Under the pieces are notes generated by a model. That model saw only the letters and a program-made list of their open reading frames with translations. It was not told the DNA's origin and did not search any database. DNA of 64,000 nucleotides from Candidatus Hydrogenedentes bacterium UBA2224 (lineage in GTDB: Bacteria > Hydrogenedentota > Hydrogenedentia > Hydrogenedentales > SLHB01), in assembly GCA_002348185.1 (NCBI GenBank), contig DDYW01000021.1, positions 24,992 to 88,991 of the forward strand, written 5' to 3'. Shown in pieces: positions 34,259 through 42,156 of this stretch. Each line of letters starts with the position of its first letter. Within the stretch, counting starts at the first letter, position 1. The position numbers were made by a program, and so were the translations under genes.

Positions 34259-34334
34259 TTGTAGCGCAGGCGTCTCGCCTGCATTCGGGTCTGAGCCCGG
34301 AATCAAGAATGCAGGCGAGACGCCTGCGCTACAA
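34259..34334. repeat. Perfect 28-base inverted repeat
   Basis: The arm at 34259-34286 and the arm at 34307-34334 are exact reverse complements over 28 bases, with a 20-base spacer. Each arm contains the smaller palindrome GCAGGCG-TCT-CGCCTGC. A GCAGGCGAGACGCCTGC core of this type is a known kind of dispersed intergenic hairpin. No open reading frame is inside. Confidence 0.85.
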
Positions 34335-34621
34335 GAATCCCGCTCTTTTTCGGTGCCTTTGAACTCGGAGGACTCTGCGCTCTCTGTGGCCGATTTCTTT
34401 GCCGGGCCGACGCGCCTGGCCCGGATGGGCAGCCACGGGGGGCTGTCCCTACAAGGGGAACCTGATGGGCAACGCCGTAGACGCTGAAGATGGGACTCCG
34501 GGGAGCCCGGAACGGGGTCCAATGTGAGTCGACATAATGGATCGACCGGCGCGATTCGTAGCATCGTAGGTTAAGCCAGGAATAACCGCAGCCCAGGGAT
34601 CATGCGCGGGGGGGTTGTGTC

Positions 34622-35935
34622 TCAGTCAAGGATCAGGATGAGGCGGAGATAGAGGAACCAGAGCATGCGCAGGGCGAGCAAGAGGACGACGCCGAGCCCG
34701 AGCAGGCCGATGATATTGGCGGCGAGCCGGTTGCGGCGGTCCCCCATGACGTTTTTGCGGTTTGCGAGCCAGAGGATGGTGGCGGCCATGAGGGGGTTGC
34801 CGATGACCGTCATGGCTTGCCCGAAGATCATGAGGTTGACGGTGGGAATCTTGAGCAGGAGGCCGGCGCTCGCGATGATGAACCCGGTAAGGAGCACGCA
34901 GACAGTAAACATGCGGGGCCAGAAGTCGTTGAGTCTGCCCGGAAAGCCCAGGCCGTCGGCGAGGGCGGTGCCGCCGATCATGGCGTTGATCAGGAAGGGG
35001 TTGAGCGCGATGGGGATCAACCCGATGCAAAACACGTAGAAGGCGGCCGGGCCGAGCAGGGGTTTGAGGGTCAGGGCAAGCGTCGCGATGTTGTTGGCGG
35101 GTTTGCCGAGGATGACCGTGCCCGCGGTGACCATGATCATCATGCTGACCAGGGTCAGCACGCCCACTCCGGCAACGGAATCGCCGATACCCCGGTCGTA
35201 ATCTTCCTTGTCCCAGCCCTTTTCACGCACCAGATTGCCCTGAAAGAACGCACCCGCGACCGAGACCGTGGTTCCCATGAGCGAGGCGATCAATACCAGC
35301 GGGTCGTTGATGTCCCCGTCCACAATCCTGGGGATGCCGAGGGAGAGCTTCTCCGGAATGCCGGGCACGAGTCCTTTCAACACCTCGAAGAGGTTCGGAC
35401 GGGCGACCAGCAAGTTGACCAGGAAGGACAGCAGCACGAGCCCGACCATGAACTTCATGACGTTCTCGAGGGTCTTGAACACGGATTGCGCGCGGAGCAT
35501 GAGGAGGATCAGGATGGCGTTGAGGAGGGCCACGGCGCCTATCTGGAACGCCAGGCCGTAGCGTTCCGGAGCGAAGGCGCTGACGGCGAGCGCGACAGCC
35601 AGATTGTTGGAGAATTGGAAGGCCGCGCAGGTCAGGCACAACACGATGCCCAGGAGCGCGGCGAAGGGGCGGTTGACCTCGCGGGCCAGGGTGGTGAAGT
35701 GGGTGGCGCCCGCGGTGACGCCGACGCGGGCCGACATCGTCATGTAGCCGCCCATGACCAGGCCGGCCAGCGCGAGCAGCCAGAGGAGCTCGTAGCCGTA
35801 GGTCGCGCCCACGTTGGCGCTGATCACCAGGCTTCCCGGACCAAAGACCACGCAGGCGGTGATCAGGGCCGGGCCGATGGTTTTCCACCACGGCGGGCGC
35901 TGGGGCTCCACGTCTTTTTGCAGGTTCTGAGACAT
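34622..35935 (-). CDS. NRAMP-related transporter lacking the metal-site motifs
   Basis: 437 residues with about eleven membrane helices. The frame matches the NRAMP family (GPALITACVVFGPGS, GYELLWLLALAGLVMGGYMT, FFQGNLVREKGW, NPFLINAMIGGTALADGLG). But the metal-coordinating DPGN of helix 1 reads GPGSLVISANVG, and the MPHN of helix 6 lies in MGTTVSVAGAFFQG, without Met-Pro-His-Asn. Non-canonical NRAMP relatives with altered metal ligands exist, some moving other ions, so substrate prediction from the family name is unsafe. Start chosen at 35935 (MSQNLQ) because AGGA lies eight bases upstream; a second ATG lies nine bases earlier. Confidence 0.85.
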   Translation of the reverse strand: MSQNLQKDVEPQRPPWWKTIGPALITACVVFGPGSLVISANVGATYGYELLWLLALAGLVMGGYMTMSARVGVTAGATHFTTLAREVNRPFAALLGIVLCLTCAAFQFSNNLAVALAVSAFAPERYGLAFQIGAVALLNAILILLMLRAQSVFKTLENVMKFMVGLVLLSFLVNLLVARPNLFEVLKGLVPGIPEKLSLGIPRIVDGDINDPLVLIASLMGTTVSVAGAFFQGNLVREKGWDKEDYDRGIGDSVAGVGVLTLVSMMIMVTAGTVILGKPANNIATLALTLKPLLGPAAFYVFCIGLIPIALNPFLINAMIGGTALADGLGFPGRLNDFWPRMFTVCVLLTGFIIASAGLLLKIPTVNLMIFGQAMTVIGNPLMAATILWLANRKNVMGDRRNRLAANIIGLLGLGVVLLLALRMLWFLYLRLILILD

Positions 35936-36140
35936 CGAATTCATCCTTGTTGCTGCCAAGACCCCGAGAGGCGCCTTGCGGCGGGCCTTCCCCAATAACC
36001 CTTCCCGCCCGATTGTAGAAAAACAGCCTGTGCATCCCCGCTGTGGCCATTTTGCCGCCGGTCCGCGGGAATGTCAAAAAGCGCCCCGCAGATGCGCGCA
36101 TGCCCGGGGGGCTGGATGGCGACCGGGCACGCGTTTTCGC

Positions 36141-36169
36141 TGGACAGGGTGGGGGAGCGCGATTAGACT
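36141..36169 (+). promoter_or_regulatory. Sigma70-type promoter
   Basis: TGGACA (36141-36146, 5 of 6) and TAGACT (36164-36169, 4 of 6) with 17-base spacing, 41 bases upstream of ATG 36211. The predicted transcription start is near 36176. Confidence 0.6.
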
Positions 36170-36210
36170 GAGTTCGCCGGTCGCGGAACCGGGAACGAGG
36201 GGGATGTGCG

Positions 36211-37878
36211 ATGAAACGCGCGACGGGGCGGGGCGGTGGGCTTCGGATGGCGGTCCTTGCGGTGATGTGCGCGGGAGCGATTGCCCCGGCGGCACTGGCC
36301 GCGGACGAAGCGGAAGGCGGAGACCTGTTGTACAACGGAATCCGTCTGCCGGAAACCTGGCCGCCGGACCGGCCCCTCAGCCGCGAACCCATGCCGGCGC
36401 CCTGGCTCGAGAACCCGCCCGAGGTGATCCCCATCGACGTGGGCCGGCAGCTTTTCGTAGACGACTTTCTCGTCCAGGAAACCACACTCACGCGCACGCA
36501 TCATGCCGCCGCCTACCGGTCCGGCAACCCCCTGCTCGTGCCCGACACGCCGTGGGAGAGCGACACCGTCTCTCAGGACCAGCCCGCTCCCACCGCCATG
36601 GTGTTCAGCGACGGCGTCTGGTACGACCCCGCCGACCAGCTCTTTAAGATGTGGTACATGGGCGGCTACGTGAAATCCACATGTTACGCGACCTCCCAGG
36701 ACGGCATTCACTGGGACAAACCCTCGCTGGACGTTGTGCCCGGGACCAATGTCGTCCATACCGGGCATCGGGATTCGGGGACGGTCTGGCTGGATCTCGA
36801 CGAACCCGATTCCACACGCCGGTTCAAGATGGCCTTGCGCGAGGACGGCGGTGTGCTGACCTTGTACTTTTCGGGCGACGGCATCCACTGGGGCGAGCCG
36901 GTGGGCCGGACAGGGCCGCTCCGCGATCGCAGCACGTTCTTCTTCAACCCGTTTCGCACGGTGTGGGTATTCAGCGCGAAAGGTTACGAGGGCGGCGGGC
37001 TCGGGCGGTATCGTCACTATCACGAAGGCGCCGATCTGCTCTCGGCGGGGGCCTGGGAGGAAGGCCAACCGGTCTTCTGGGTGGGCGCCGACACGCTTGA
37101 TCCTCCCCGCGCAGATCTCAAAACCCCGTGCGAACTCTACAACCTGGATTGCGTGGCCTACGAGAGTCTCCTTATCGGTCTGTTCACCCTCTGGCGGGGT
37201 CAGCCCACCGACCGCGCGAAACCCAACGAGCTGTGCATCGGCTATACACGCGACGGATTTCACTGGTACCGTCCGGAGCACACGCCGTTTATCCCGGTGT
37301 CCGAACACTACGGCGACTGGAACTGGGGCAACGTGCAATCGGCCGGGGGCTGCTGCCTGGTGGTGGGCGACACGCTGTATTTCTACGTAAGCGGGCGCAA
37401 GGGCGTGCAGGGATCGCCGTCTTCCGGCGTATGCGCGACGGGCCTGGCCACGCTGCGCCGCGACGGGTTTGTGTCGATGAACGCGGGAGAAACGGAAGGC
37501 GTCCTGCTGACGCGTCCGGTCCGTTTCTCCGGAAAGCGGCTGTTCGTGAATGCCAACGCGGGCGGCGGCGAACTGCGGGTGGAGGTCTGCGACACATCGG
37601 GCGCTCCGCATCCGGGGTACACGAAGGCCGACGGTGTGCCGGTAAGGGCTGATGCCACGTGCGCGGAGGTGGCGTGGAATTCCGGGGGCGATTTGGGCGT
37701 CTTTGCGGGAAAAACGGTGCGGTTCAGGTTTTTTGTCCGGCAGGGCAGCGTGTACGCCTTCTGGGTCAGTGCCGACGAAAACGGGGCGAGCCACGGCTAC
37801 GTCGCGGCGGGCGGTCCGGGGTTCACGGGTCCCACGGACACCGTGGGCCGCGCCGTGCTGCCCCGTCACGGGCTGTAG
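36211..37878 (+). CDS. Secreted GH32/GH43-like five-bladed propeller protein
   Basis: 555 residues. Basic N-terminus and signal peptide ending ALAADEAE. The blades are recognisable by repeated Ser/Asp-G-Ile-His-Trp motifs: CYATSQDGIHWDKPSLD, LYFSGDGIHWGEP, GYTRDGFHWYRPEH; IDVGRQLFVDDFLV starts the propeller. This pattern occurs in uncharacterised glycoside-hydrolase-like proteins of Planctomycetota and Lentisphaerota. A C-terminal beta-sandwich (residues 430-555, GGGELRVEVCDTSG, ending with a CRF-like FRFFVRQGSVYAFWVS) resembles the GH32 C-terminal module. The 3-prime end overlaps the convergent gene by 13 bases. Substrate unknown. Confidence 0.75.
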   Translation: MKRATGRGGGLRMAVLAVMCAGAIAPAALAADEAEGGDLLYNGIRLPETWPPDRPLSREPMPAPWLENPPEVIPIDVGRQLFVDDFLVQETTLTRTHHAAAYRSGNPLLVPDTPWESDTVSQDQPAPTAMVFSDGVWYDPADQLFKMWYMGGYVKSTCYATSQDGIHWDKPSLDVVPGTNVVHTGHRDSGTVWLDLDEPDSTRRFKMALREDGGVLTLYFSGDGIHWGEPVGRTGPLRDRSTFFFNPFRTVWVFSAKGYEGGGLGRYRHYHEGADLLSAGAWEEGQPVFWVGADTLDPPRADLKTPCELYNLDCVAYESLLIGLFTLWRGQPTDRAKPNELCIGYTRDGFHWYRPEHTPFIPVSEHYGDWNWGNVQSAGGCCLVVGDTLYFYVSGRKGVQGSPSSGVCATGLATLRRDGFVSMNAGETEGVLLTRPVRFSGKRLFVNANAGGGELRVEVCDTSGAPHPGYTKADGVPVRADATCAEVAWNSGGDLGVFAGKTVRFRFFVRQGSVYAFWVSADENGASHGYVAAGGPGFTGPTDTVGRAVLPRHGL

Positions 37879-39251
37879 TAATTGTAGGTCATTTTGCTGC
37901 GGCGGTACTGCTGCTGTTCCCAGAGCCGGGGGCGGTCCGGGTCGGGATTTGCGGCGGGGTTGTGGTAGATATGGAGCTCGTTGCCCGCGAGCACCACGAT
38001 TTCCTCCCGCCAGTCCCCCGAGACATCCGCCACATAGAGGCGGTCGGCTTTTTCGTCGAAGGTCGTGACAAAGGTGCCCTTCAGCGGGTCAAAGATCGCG
38101 ACGTCGCCGGAGGTGTGCCGTTCTTTGGCGGCGGCGAATTGCTTGGGGCCGCCGGTCCAGTCGATGGTCCAGATGAGTTCGACGCCGCTGGCCGTCCAGC
38201 CTTTGGGCGCGACGTTGTCCATCTCGTACTCGGCGATGAGTTCACCGGCCGCGTTGAACACGAAGGGTTTCTGGTGTTCGTTGTAGCGGCTGCGGCACCA
38301 GATCTGAAGCCCGTCGTGGTCGAGGGAGAAGGTGCCGACGGCGGTGTTCTGCGGCTCCTGGTTGCGGTGATGGGTTTCCCAGAGCATGCCCGTGGAGCTG
38401 GCGAGAAAGATGCGGTTGCCGCCGCCTTCTTCGAGGGCAACCACCTCGAGGCCGGGCACATCCGGGCGCACATCGGCCACGAACAGGGCGTCCAGGTGGC
38501 CCTTGACCGGCATGTTGCAGAGCCATTCGCCGTCGGCGGGATTGAGGATCTGGCCGGCAATGACCTCGTCGCGCCCGTCGCCGGTCAGGTCGGCGGCGCG
38601 GACCCCGTTGTGGGCGCAGGTGAGGAGGTCGTTGCGCTGCCACAAGGGTTCGTAGCGTTCCGCGGCCAGCTCTGACAAGGCATACGCGGCAATCATGTGG
38701 CCGACGCGGTAGCCTTCCTTGTTGGTCGCCTGCAGGAGGAGGTCACGGTCGCCCTCGCCCCGTAAATTCACCACGACCAGGTGTTCCCAGCGCTCGGCCA
38801 GGTCCGGAAACGGCGGTTTTGCGGTCCACTTCGATTCGCCGGACGCACCGTCCACGACATGCACGACGCTGTCCTGTGTCAGGAACAGCACCTCGGTCCT
38901 GCCGTCGCCGTCGATGTCGGCCGCCTGCACGCCGGGTCCGCAGTGGCCGGGCAGGCCCTCGCGCTCGGACGAGCCCCCCACCCGGACGTCGATGTTGAGG
39001 AGCCAGAGTTTCGAGCCGTCGTGCGCGCAGGCCGCAATGTGGCCGGGCACCGTGACCAGGTAGTCCATCAGGCCGTCGTTGTTGAGGTCGGCGGCGACGA
39101 GGCCCCCGGCGCTGTCCGCGGGGCCGGGGATGTCCAGGGCGAAGACAGCGGGGTTTTGCTCGTACTGCTCGGATCCTGCCTGACCAAAGGCCTGGATTGG
39201 GACCCACAGCAGGGAGAACAGCGCCAGGAACAGCGATTTGCGCGACATCAT
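37866..39251 (-). CDS. Secreted FG-GAP/VCBS beta-propeller protein
   Basis: 461 residues. Signal peptide MMSRKSLFLALFSLLWVPI, cleaved near AFGQA. Calcium-type FG-GAP repeats: VAADLNNDGLMDYLV, QAADIDGDGRTEVLFL, RAADLTGDGRDEVIAG, VADVSGDWREEIVVL, so roughly seven blades. The fold is that of rhamnogalacturonan-lyase-PL11-like and integrin-type propellers, and the C-terminal RRSKMTYNYYSP also recalls that group, though the catalytic residues of PL11 cannot be verified by eye. GGAGGGG lies seven bases before the ATG. Likely extracellular, glycan-binding or lytic. Confidence 0.72.
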   Translation of the reverse strand: MMSRKSLFLALFSLLWVPIQAFGQAGSEQYEQNPAVFALDIPGPADSAGGLVAADLNNDGLMDYLVTVPGHIAACAHDGSKLWLLNIDVRVGGSSEREGLPGHCGPGVQAADIDGDGRTEVLFLTQDSVVHVVDGASGESKWTAKPPFPDLAERWEHLVVVNLRGEGDRDLLLQATNKEGYRVGHMIAAYALSELAAERYEPLWQRNDLLTCAHNGVRAADLTGDGRDEVIAGQILNPADGEWLCNMPVKGHLDALFVADVRPDVPGLEVVALEEGGGNRIFLASSTGMLWETHHRNQEPQNTAVGTFSLDHDGLQIWCRSRYNEHQKPFVFNAAGELIAEYEMDNVAPKGWTASGVELIWTIDWTGGPKQFAAAKERHTSGDVAIFDPLKGTFVTTFDEKADRLYVADVSGDWREEIVVLAGNELHIYHNPAANPDPDRPRLWEQQQYRRSKMTYNYYSP

Positions 39252-39410
39252 GGTCAGCCCCTCCGGCGGGTTGCATGGCTCTTTCACCGTAACTGGAAGC
39301 ATAGCACAACAAATTCCAGGCTGTTCCAGTGGCGCGAGCACAACCGGGGGCCAGTCATCTGCGTCTCGCGTCGCGGACCTCGGCGCTGTGCCTGCGCTCT
39401 TCCCGAAGTA

Positions 39411-39551
39411 TCAAGACGACGCTGCAGACCAGCCGGACGACGCGATGGTTGTCAGGGCGAATTTGAGGGTATGGCTGGCCGTCTTGAGGTCGTTTTCGGC
39501 CTTGATGGTCCACTCATGCACCACCGCGACCAATTCGTCACGGCCTGGCAT
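39411..39551 (-). pseudogene. Truncated HEPN-domain remnant
   Basis: ATG 39551 overlaps the end of the MNT gene by 14 bases, as expected for an MNT-HEPN pair. The first 30 residues (MPGRDELVAVVHEWTIKAEN, then DLKTASHTLKFA) are a convincing HEPN start (EWxxKAExDLxxA). After that the frame leaves the HEPN pattern and stops at residue 46. A second frame continues for about 33 codons without HEPN features. The RNase motif R-x4-6-H in the last helix is missing, so the toxin is broken. Confidence 0.6.
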
Positions 39552-39864
39552 AGAGGACCTTTCCCTCGCGTGCCGCGGGTTCCTCGATGGTGCCGATGAT
39601 TTTCCGGCGCCACGCGAACTCCTCGGGGGTGCTGACAATGATGTCCTTCGGGACGGGAATACTGTGCAGAGCGACACGAATTTCAATCTGTTTGGCGCGC
39701 TTCGAGCCTTCAACCGGCATGACCACGAGCAGATCAACATCGCTGTCCGGTCCCGCGTCCTCCCGCGCATGTGAGCCAAACAGGATGATTTGTTCGGGTT
39801 GAAACTGGTCCACGATTCGGCGCACCATGGCGTCGATAGTGCTCGCGTCGACTTTCGGGGTCAT
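39538..39864 (-). CDS. MNT-type nucleotidyltransferase (antitoxin of HEPN-MNT pair)
   Basis: 108 residues. The motif GSHAREDAGPDSDVDLLVV gives GS at 30-31 and D42 and D44, the complete minimal-nucleotidyltransferase signature. In HEPN-MNT toxin-antitoxin systems this protein AMPylates the HEPN ribonuclease on a tyrosine near its active site. The C-terminal 50 residues (PKDIIVSTPEEFAWRRKIIG) are usual for the family. Start ATG 39864 has GAGGGTG upstream. Its HEPN partner downstream is truncated, leaving an apparently intact antitoxin alone. Confidence 0.88.
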   Translation of the reverse strand: MTPKVDASTIDAMVRRIVDQFQPEQIILFGSHAREDAGPDSDVDLLVVMPVEGSKRAKQIEIRVALHSIPVPKDIIVSTPEEFAWRRKIIGTIEEPAAREGKVLYARP

Positions 39865-40025
39865 ATCATCACCCTCTGCCTGAAAACGCGCAACCTGCGT
39901 GCTCCCACAGGGCGGTCCTTCAACCGCCACATCATTATGCCCCAGACAACGGCATCATGTCATCAGCGCCCGGCGCTCCCCGTGCGAACGAGGGGCATTC
40001 GAGAGGGGTCATCCGGGGCGGCGCG

Positions 40026-40317
40026 GTGGACATTGCGGACCCTGTGGACCGTGTGGACCGTATGGACGTCCTTGCCTTGATGATTTGGAAGGGGGCGAGT
40101 CTCAGACCAGGCTTGACTGTATCGCGCCACCCTCGCAACGCAGCAAACCGCTCCGGGGGCCCCGGAACGGGGTCCAATTTGAGCCGTGACGCAGCCCATG
40201 GAGCAGCCGCAGCACAAGAAACCCAACTCTGACAGGGGTTGAACAAAGGCGCCGGGTCTTTTCAACCCCTATTCGGGGGTTGTGAGGGATGATGCGCCTG
40301 ATCCACGGGTTTCACCC
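40026..40317. repeat. Composite repeat element, rearranged partial copy
   Basis: A TGGAC array (40026-40070), then CCCGGAACGGGGTCCAAT (40161-40178, identical to 34506-34523), the hairpin CAACCCCTATTCGGGGGTTG (40263-40282) and GATGCGCCTGATCCACGGG (40291-40309), which matches 50161-50179. The repeat reaches into the 3-prime end of the hotdog thioesterase gene and supplies its stop codon. The 447-base gap 39865-40311 holds no gene. Confidence 0.65.
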
Positions 40318-40731
40318 CTTGTTCTTCGGCTCTAGCTCGGCCCTCAGCGCGGTGAGGACATCGTTAGGCAGCGCGACGGCCCGGCGGGTCTGGGTGTTGA
40401 CGGCGCAGTGGACGGTGCGGAGTCTGCAGGCCAGGTGGCCGCCGGCATTGAGGAATTCGTAGTCGATGGTGAAGGTTCGGCTGCGCAGCTCGACGACGCG
40501 CAGGCGGATAAGTGCCCGCTCTCCGACGAAGAGTGGGCGGCGGTAATCGCTTTCGGCATGCACTACGGGGATGAGGTAGCCGGTGGTCCGGATCAGGTGT
40601 CCGATATTGAGGCCGTGGGAGTCCAGGAAGGTCTCGTAGGCGTCGTGGGCCAGGGCGAAGTAGCGGCCGAAGAACAACACGCCGGCGGCGTCGCCGTCGC
40701 GCAGGGAGATGCGGACCGGGTAGGTAAACAT
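40312..40731 (-). CDS. Hotdog-fold acyl-CoA thioesterase
   Basis: 139 residues. The start MFTYPVRISLRDGDAAGVLFFGRYF is the 4-hydroxybenzoyl-CoA thioesterase (4HBT/YbgC) pattern: an acidic DxD at 12-14 followed by GVLFFGRYF, then RRPLFVGERALIRLRV and FTIDYEFLN in the hotdog sheet. Length is normal. The family cleaves acyl-CoA or acyl-ACP thioesters; DHNA-CoA, hydroxybenzoyl-CoA or phenylacetyl-CoA are possible. AAGGGGG is before the ATG. The next gene upstream on the same strand is only 28 bases away, so they probably share a transcript. Confidence 0.9.
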   Translation of the reverse strand: MFTYPVRISLRDGDAAGVLFFGRYFALAHDAYETFLDSHGLNIGHLIRTTGYLIPVVHAESDYRRPLFVGERALIRLRVVELRSRTFTIDYEFLNAGGHLACRLRTVHCAVNTQTRRAVALPNDVLTALRAELEPKNKG

Positions 40732-40759
40732 GCGCCCCCTTTCGGTGCTCGAACCCGTT

Positions 40760-42028
40760 TCAGGCTTGGCTGAGGTACTTCCAGAAATTGCCGCCCAGGA
40801 GCCCCGCGACATCGCGGTCGATCTCGCTCTGTTTCAGGGTCCATCCTGTGCCGAGGAGGTCGGCGTATTTGTCGGCCAGCACCCTGGCGATGATGGCGCG
40901 CGAATGGCCCCACTTGTAGAGGACCTGGTCGAGCACGCGGGCGTCCGAATGTTGCGGCAGGACGCTCGTGCCCAGCAGTTCGAAGCGCATGCGGATCATT
41001 TCCTCGATGAGGCTCGGCACATTGAGAAACCACCAGCATCCGAACAGAAAGAGGTTGGAGAATTTGCGCGCCGCGACCGAGACCTCATGCTGGTCCTCGC
41101 GCGCGAGCATCGTCACCATGAACTTGGCGTCCGGATACCTTGCGCACAAACGTTCGACCGCGCCGACATCGCTCCTGGCCACGCCATCGCCGGCGAGTTT
41201 CAGGGCGGGGTTCACGGCGCGTTTGACGCCGATCATCATCGCGAAGGGAACGTTGTGCTCTTTCGCCACGGGCACGATGCATTCGGCAATGAGCCGGGCC
41301 CGGGCCGAGTCTTCGGGGTACACGAAATCCTGCGGAAGCGAAACCGCCATATACAGGGCGCGGGTCCTTTGGAGCCAATCGGCGAGGAAACGGCGCGTCT
41401 CCGCGAGGGCCGTGCCGCTGAGCGTTTCGTCGACGCCGTAACCCCATCCTTTGAGACGGGCGCAGGCGCCGGCCCAGTTGTTGAGGACCGGGTCGATGCG
41501 CAGAGCGGCGTGGAAGCGCTTGTCGACGGCCCCGCCCGTCTCCCACACGGGCCGCTCGGCGTCGTCGAAGGGGTCGTTGGTCATGACGACTGAATCGAGA
41601 TTGGCCCGTTCAAAGACCGTGTCGATGTAGCCTTCGACGGACTGCCGGGCGAAGTAGTCGCGATACGCGGCCAGGTCTCGGGAGGCGACATCGAGCCCCA
41701 GCCGGTCTAGCACGGTGAGCACGCCCCGGCAGGCTTCGCTGTACGGGGACCGCTCGATAAAGAGCGTCTGCCAGATGAAATCGGCCTGTTCCCGCTTTGA
41801 TTTGGCGTAGAACCGTGCGGGGTCGATGCGCGACGCCCGGACCACCTCCGCGATCAGGTAGTGGTAGGTGAGCAGTTCGTCCACGCCCCAGAGCAGCAAT
41901 TTGCCGAATGCGGGGGCATACAGGTGGGTGTGAATATCCGTGACGGGCGTGCGCTCCACAGTTTCGCGTACCGCCGCGCGCATGGCATCAATGGTCTCGC
42001 GGGTGAATAGGGTCTCCGAAGCGGTCAT
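40760..42028 (-). CDS. Uronate-isomerase-like amidohydrolase
   Basis: 422 residues. VTDIHTHLYAPAFGKLLLWGVDELLTYHYL (H33 and H35 as the first metal ligands) has the layout of uronate isomerase UxaC, in which the loop after HxH carries the W/GxDxLLxYHY pattern. Further motifs are SVVMTNDPFDD, ALRIDPVLNN, HSDARVLDQVL (late Asp/His) and LLGTGWTLKQ. In the amidohydrolase superfamily these are TIM barrels that isomerise uronates or hydrolyse. It is shorter than typical UxaC (about 470), so it may be a relative with another substrate. GGAGAG lies about ten bases before the ATG. Confidence 0.75.
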   Translation of the reverse strand: MTASETLFTRETIDAMRAAVRETVERTPVTDIHTHLYAPAFGKLLLWGVDELLTYHYLIAEVVRASRIDPARFYAKSKREQADFIWQTLFIERSPYSEACRGVLTVLDRLGLDVASRDLAAYRDYFARQSVEGYIDTVFERANLDSVVMTNDPFDDAERPVWETGGAVDKRFHAALRIDPVLNNWAGACARLKGWGYGVDETLSGTALAETRRFLADWLQRTRALYMAVSLPQDFVYPEDSARARLIAECIVPVAKEHNVPFAMMIGVKRAVNPALKLAGDGVARSDVGAVERLCARYPDAKFMVTMLAREDQHEVSVAARKFSNLFLFGCWWFLNVPSLIEEMIRMRFELLGTSVLPQHSDARVLDQVLYKWGHSRAIIARVLADKYADLLGTGWTLKQSEIDRDVAGLLGGNFWKYLSQA

Positions 42029-42081
42029 CGAGGATTACTCTCCTTCCTGTTCTGTCCGAGGCCCGGCGGAACGGCTTTTTG

Positions 42082-42115
42082 AATAGGCCCCATAGGCCCC
42101 ATAGGCCCTATAAGA
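42082..42115. repeat. CATAGGCCC nine-base tandem repeat
   Basis: ATAGGCCCC repeated three times plus one imperfect unit in the gap between the uronate-isomerase-like and oxidoreductase genes. It has the same nine-base period as the TGGAC arrays but a different unit. Confidence 0.6.
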
Positions 42116-42156
42116 CCGATAAAACGCCCGCTCCACCCCCGACACTCCCGTTCTGC

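Noticed and set aside
40263..40282. Terminator for the hotdog thioesterase gene
   Set aside because: The hairpin belongs to the dispersed repeat and is not followed by a T-tract on either strand.
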